Source of the DNA: Prevotella sp. UBA746
GTDB lineage: Bacteria; Bacteroidota; Bacteroidia; Bacteroidales; Bacteroidaceae
Length of the DNA stretch: 23,338 nt
Direction: 5' to 3'
Assembly (NCBI GenBank): GCA_002298545.1
Contig: DBKQ01000103.1
Location: 53,795-77,132, forward strand
The notes under the pieces are model-generated. The model saw only the letters and a list, made by a program, of their open reading frames with translations. It searched no databases and was not told the origin of the DNA. A program made the translations under genes and the position numbers. Positions 20,922 through 23,338 of the stretch are shown piece by piece. The number at the start of each line of letters is the position of its first letter. The first letter of the stretch is position 1.

Positions 20922-21971
20922 ATGATAAAGAATCTTCAGGCATTGCGCTTTGTGTTCTGTATGCTAATCTTCGTGTTTCATTTCACGGGAATGCTACATG
21001 CTTCTGTCTTATTTACTTATGGCGGAGATGCAGGCGTTGCCTTTTTCTTTATGTTGAGTGGCTTTGTGTTAAGCCTAAGCAGCGGTAGTAAGGTGGAAAA
21101 CGGTACATTGCGTTGGCGGTCGTTCATCCTTTCCAGACTGTGCAAGCTTTACCCCTTACACCTTCTTTCGCTGATGGTTAGCATAGCATTCTCGCTTTAT
21201 ATCGGCGAATCGTTTCGTCCGCTAAGTTTCGTGGCGCAGCTACTTATGCTGCAGTCATGGAGCCTGTCGGAGAGCAGTATAGTATACGGCAATGCAGTTT
21301 CGTGGTTCCTCGGTCCGCTGTTTCTCTGTTATGCCTTGTTTCCATGGCTTTATTCCACGGTAATGGGTTGGGGAAGAAAGTGGCACAGAATACTTCTTGT
21401 CATGTATATTATTATGTATACAGGCATAAGATATTTCAGTGATGAGGAAATAGACAGTTACCTTTATGCTTTTCCGCCCCTCCGGCTTATGGATTTCGCA
21501 CTTGGTATATTGGCATACCGTTTCTACCGAAATGGAATTGGCGGAGAGCCACAGAAGCGTGTCATGCGTCTATCCACATTCCAGGCAACCTTCGTTGAAG
21601 TACTTGTCGTGGCATTATGCTTTGCCACATATCTGCTCTATCCGGAGTTGCCGTCGTGGATTCGCTTTTCAGCATTGTTCTGGTTACCGTTTACAGTAGC
21701 CATCCGCTATTTCTCACGTGCCGACGGTAGTCGAGGTTTAATATCAAGACTCTTCCGTCAGCGTCTAATGCAATGGCTTGGAGGCATAAGCTTTGAGATT
21801 TACATGCTGCATCTGATAGCCATTAACATCAGTTGCTTCGTGTATGGCAGACTGCTGGGCTATGACGACATAAACCTTATCGTGCTATTCCTGCTTAGCT
21901 TCTTAGTCGTAGTGGCATTGTCTGTAGCAGCAAAGAGAGGCGAACGATTATTATACAAAAAGAAAATATGA
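20922..21971 (+). CDS. Acyltransferase family 3 membrane protein
   Basis: A 349-residue inner-membrane protein with about ten helices, of the acyltransferase-3 (OafA/NodX-like) family. Typical marks are NLQALRFVFCMLIFVFHF with His20 near the end of helix 1, GVAFFFMLSGFVLS (39-52), RLCKLYPLHLLSL in the next loop, and WLGGISFEIYMLH near the C-terminus. These proteins usually acetylate sugars in O-antigen, capsule or other glycans. It begins 25 bp after purT, and its stop overlaps the fdtA-like start by 4 bp (ATGA). That coupling places it with the sugar genes and suggests it decorates the same glycan. Confidence 0.88.
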   Translation: MIKNLQALRFVFCMLIFVFHFTGMLHASVLFTYGGDAGVAFFFMLSGFVLSLSSGSKVENGTLRWRSFILSRLCKLYPLHLLSLMVSIAFSLYIGESFRPLSFVAQLLMLQSWSLSESSIVYGNAVSWFLGPLFLCYALFPWLYSTVMGWGRKWHRILLVMYIIMYTGIRYFSDEEIDSYLYAFPPLRLMDFALGILAYRFYRNGIGGEPQKRVMRLSTFQATFVEVLVVALCFATYLLYPELPSWIRFSALFWLPFTVAIRYFSRADGSRGLISRLFRQRLMQWLGGISFEIYMLHLIAINISCFVYGRLLGYDDINLIVLFLLSFLVVVALSVAAKRGERLLYKKKI

Positions 21972-22390
21972 AAGTATCTGAAACAGAAATAACAAAACTG
22001 TCAACGCATGGCGACCAGCGTGGCACACTCTGTGTTGCAGAGCAGCAGAAAGAAGTGCCGTTCGAGATAAAGCGCTGTTTCTGGATGTATGGAGTGCCAG
22101 AGGGCAAAGGGCGTGGCGGACATGCCCATAAAGCCCTCCAGCAGTTTGTTATCCCCATGAACGGCAGTTTTGAGATAACGCTCGATGATGGTAATGAGAA
22201 GAAAACATTCCTTCTCGACAGACCAGACCAAGGTTTGCTTATCGATACCGGTATTTGGGCAGATTTAAAGAATTTTTCCGCCAATGCCGTATGCCTTGTC
22301 TTGGCTTCTGATGTATTCAAGGAGGAAGATTATCTCGGCACGCGTGAAGAGTTTGCAGAATATTTGTCGCAAAAAGAAAAGGAAAAATAA
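21968..22390 (+). CDS. FdtA/QdtA-type dTDP-4-keto-6-deoxyglucose isomerase
   Basis: A 140-residue single-cupin protein of the FdtA/QdtA/WxcM-like family, of usual length. The signature RGGHAHK (49-55) holds the catalytic histidine pair H52 and H54. RCFWMYGVP (36-44) and FVIPMNGSFEITLDDG (60-75) are also typical. These enzymes isomerise dTDP-4-keto-6-deoxyglucose to the 3-keto form, as a galacto (FdtA) or gluco (QdtA) product. An aminotransferase and an N-acyltransferase then give dTDP-Fuc3NAc or dTDP-Qui3NAc. The sequence alone does not let me choose between FdtA and QdtA. The start overlaps the acyltransferase stop (ATGA), and the next gene follows after 1 bp. Confidence 0.88.
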   Translation: MKVSETEITKLSTHGDQRGTLCVAEQQKEVPFEIKRCFWMYGVPEGKGRGGHAHKALQQFVIPMNGSFEITLDDGNEKKTFLLDRPDQGLLIDTGIWADLKNFSANAVCLVLASDVFKEEDYLGTREEFAEYLSQKEKEK

Positions 22391-22391
22391 G

Positions 22392-23318
22392 ATGACAGTA
22401 ACCGAGGTATCTGCAGAGGAATATGAGTCGCTCTTCCCACCGTTGCATGTCTATGGCGGTGTTCCCTTTACCCAGCTTAATGCTGCAAGGGCAGAAGAAG
22501 TGATCTACATGGTATTTTCCGACTCCAAACCGCGCTTTGGCATCATCCTTGGCAAGCGTGAAGGCATGTTGCGCTCTCCGTTTTCGGCACCCTTTGGTGG
22601 CTTCTTGCAGCGCGGTGTGCAGAATCTTCAGAATATGGAAGCTGCCGTGAAGCTGCTTCATAGTTATGCCGCAGAGCGTCAGTTGGGCATCATGATAACC
22701 CTGCCGCCATTGCTGTATGACGAGAGTCAACTGTCGAAATGGACAAGTGTGCTGATGCGCGCGGGGTTCAGTCAGACGGTAGATCTCAACTACTATTTCC
22801 CTCTATCCCGTTTCCCCGACTATCGTAAGATAATCGACCGCAGTGCCCGCAATCACCTTAACCGCTCGTTGAAGTCCGGCTTCCGGCTTCTGCAGCTCGA
22901 GAGCAGCAACCGTGATGATGTAGCGCGCGCTTATGATGTAATCCGTCGCAACCGCGAGGAGCGTGGCTATCCGTTGCGTATGACATTCGAACAGGTATGG
23001 CAGACGGTGAGCCGTGTGGTAAGAGCCGATTTCTTTGTTCTCGAGCATGAAGGCGATGATGTTGCTGCGGCACAGATATTCCATGTTGCTCCAGGTATCG
23101 CCCAGGTAATATATTGGGGCGATATCCGTCAGTATTCAGAGCTGCGCCCTATGAACTATCTCACTTATGCCGTGTTTGAGCATTACTATGAGCAGGGACT
23201 GAAAATTCTCGATATCGGTCCGTCTACAGAAGACGGCATCCCTAATTACGGACTTTGTGAGTTTAAGGAAGATACCGGCTGCGAGGTGGCATTGAAGTAT
23301 AGATTTGTTCTGGATTAG
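22392..23318 (+). CDS. GNAT/FemAB-like acyltransferase
   Basis: A 308-residue cytoplasmic protein with a FemAB/GNAT-like layout of two acyltransferase-type halves. The first carries SPFSAPFGGF; the second carries the helix RSARNHLNRSLKSGF, a strand block AAAQIFHV and YWGD, and LDIGPST. Such proteins transfer an acyl or aminoacyl group to an amino sugar or cell-wall precursor. I do not recognise a characterised orthologue. I chose the ATG at 22392, 1 bp after the isomerase stop, over an open upstream frame that lies inside that gene. Context suggests it N-acylates the amino sugar made by this pathway (inference). Its stop codon is the end of the first unit of a 7-bp array running to the window edge. 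Confidence 0.72.
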   Translation: MTVTEVSAEEYESLFPPLHVYGGVPFTQLNAARAEEVIYMVFSDSKPRFGIILGKREGMLRSPFSAPFGGFLQRGVQNLQNMEAAVKLLHSYAAERQLGIMITLPPLLYDESQLSKWTSVLMRAGFSQTVDLNYYFPLSRFPDYRKIIDRSARNHLNRSLKSGFRLLQLESSNRDDVARAYDVIRRNREERGYPLRMTFEQVWQTVSRVVRADFFVLEHEGDDVAAAQIFHVAPGIAQVIYWGDIRQYSELRPMNYLTYAVFEHYYEQGLKILDIGPSTEDGIPNYGLCEFKEDTGCEVALKYRFVLD

Positions 23319-23338
23319 GGATTATAGATTAGAGATTA
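23312..23338. repeat. 7-bp tandem array at a stop codon, cut by window edge
   Basis: The units are GGATTAG, GGATTAT, AGATTAG and AGATTA, in phase. The TAG of the first unit is the stop codon of the GNAT-like gene. The array probably continues beyond the window. It resembles the GAATTAG units at 1101-1121. Confidence 0.75.

Overview
This window looks like a chromosomal segment of a Bacteroidales bacterium, most likely Prevotellaceae (Prevotella/Segatella type). The reasons are the type IX secretion proteins PorQ and PorE, the promoter boxes of the Bacteroidetes form TAnnTTTG, the lack of clear Shine-Dalgarno sites, the paired ExbD genes, and the secreted pectin-degrading enzymes. The species call is inference. 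I see no tRNA, rRNA, CRISPR array, insertion sequence or phage gene.

Layout. (1) 43-6047, minus strand: porQ, a secreted GH28 pectinase and a secreted protein with three GH43 propellers. The two enzymes suit breakdown of pectin and its arabinan or xylan-type side chains. (2) 6171-9480, plus strand: a Ton motor operon in the order tonB, exbB, small four-helix membrane protein, exbD, exbD. (3) 9481-10657: long hairpins, an Lrp/AsnC regulator on the minus strand, and a divergent intergenic region with a 22-bp tandem repeat. (4) 10658-18304, plus strand: flavin reductase-like protein, DNA topoisomerase III, PorE-like lipoprotein, MATE transporter, cytidylate kinase-like protein, metallophosphoesterase. 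(5) 18442-23318, plus strand: rfbB, purT, acyltransferase-3, FdtA/QdtA-type sugar isomerase and a GNAT/FemAB-like acyltransferase. This is the front part of a dTDP-deoxyaminosugar surface-glycan locus, with an apparently ordinary purine gene inside it.

The most unusual signal lies between the genes. On the plus strand, every gap longer than 40 bp between two co-directional genes (seven of seven) holds a tandem array with an almost exact 9-bp period. Each array starts at or just after the upstream stop codon and gives way to an A-rich tract before the next ATG. The units vary (GCCTAATAT, CTCCCATAA, GTCTTATCA, AGTTCTCCC), but most fit one degenerate frame, N-Y-C-Y-Y-A-N-N-N. An eighth array sits in frame inside topB and encodes a Ser-rich linker. 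One array is open in frame into the next gene, and another encodes a Met-Pro-Asn/Ile peptide whose stop overlaps the next start as ATGA. Separate 7-bp arrays straddle the stop codons of the GH28 and GNAT genes; the first folds into a long hairpin. A 22-bp family occurs twice, and 24-, 20- and 18-bp duplications touch a promoter, a stop codon and a signal peptide. Short in-phase tandem duplication has therefore shaped most non-coding DNA here. Whether the arrays have a function cannot be told from one window.
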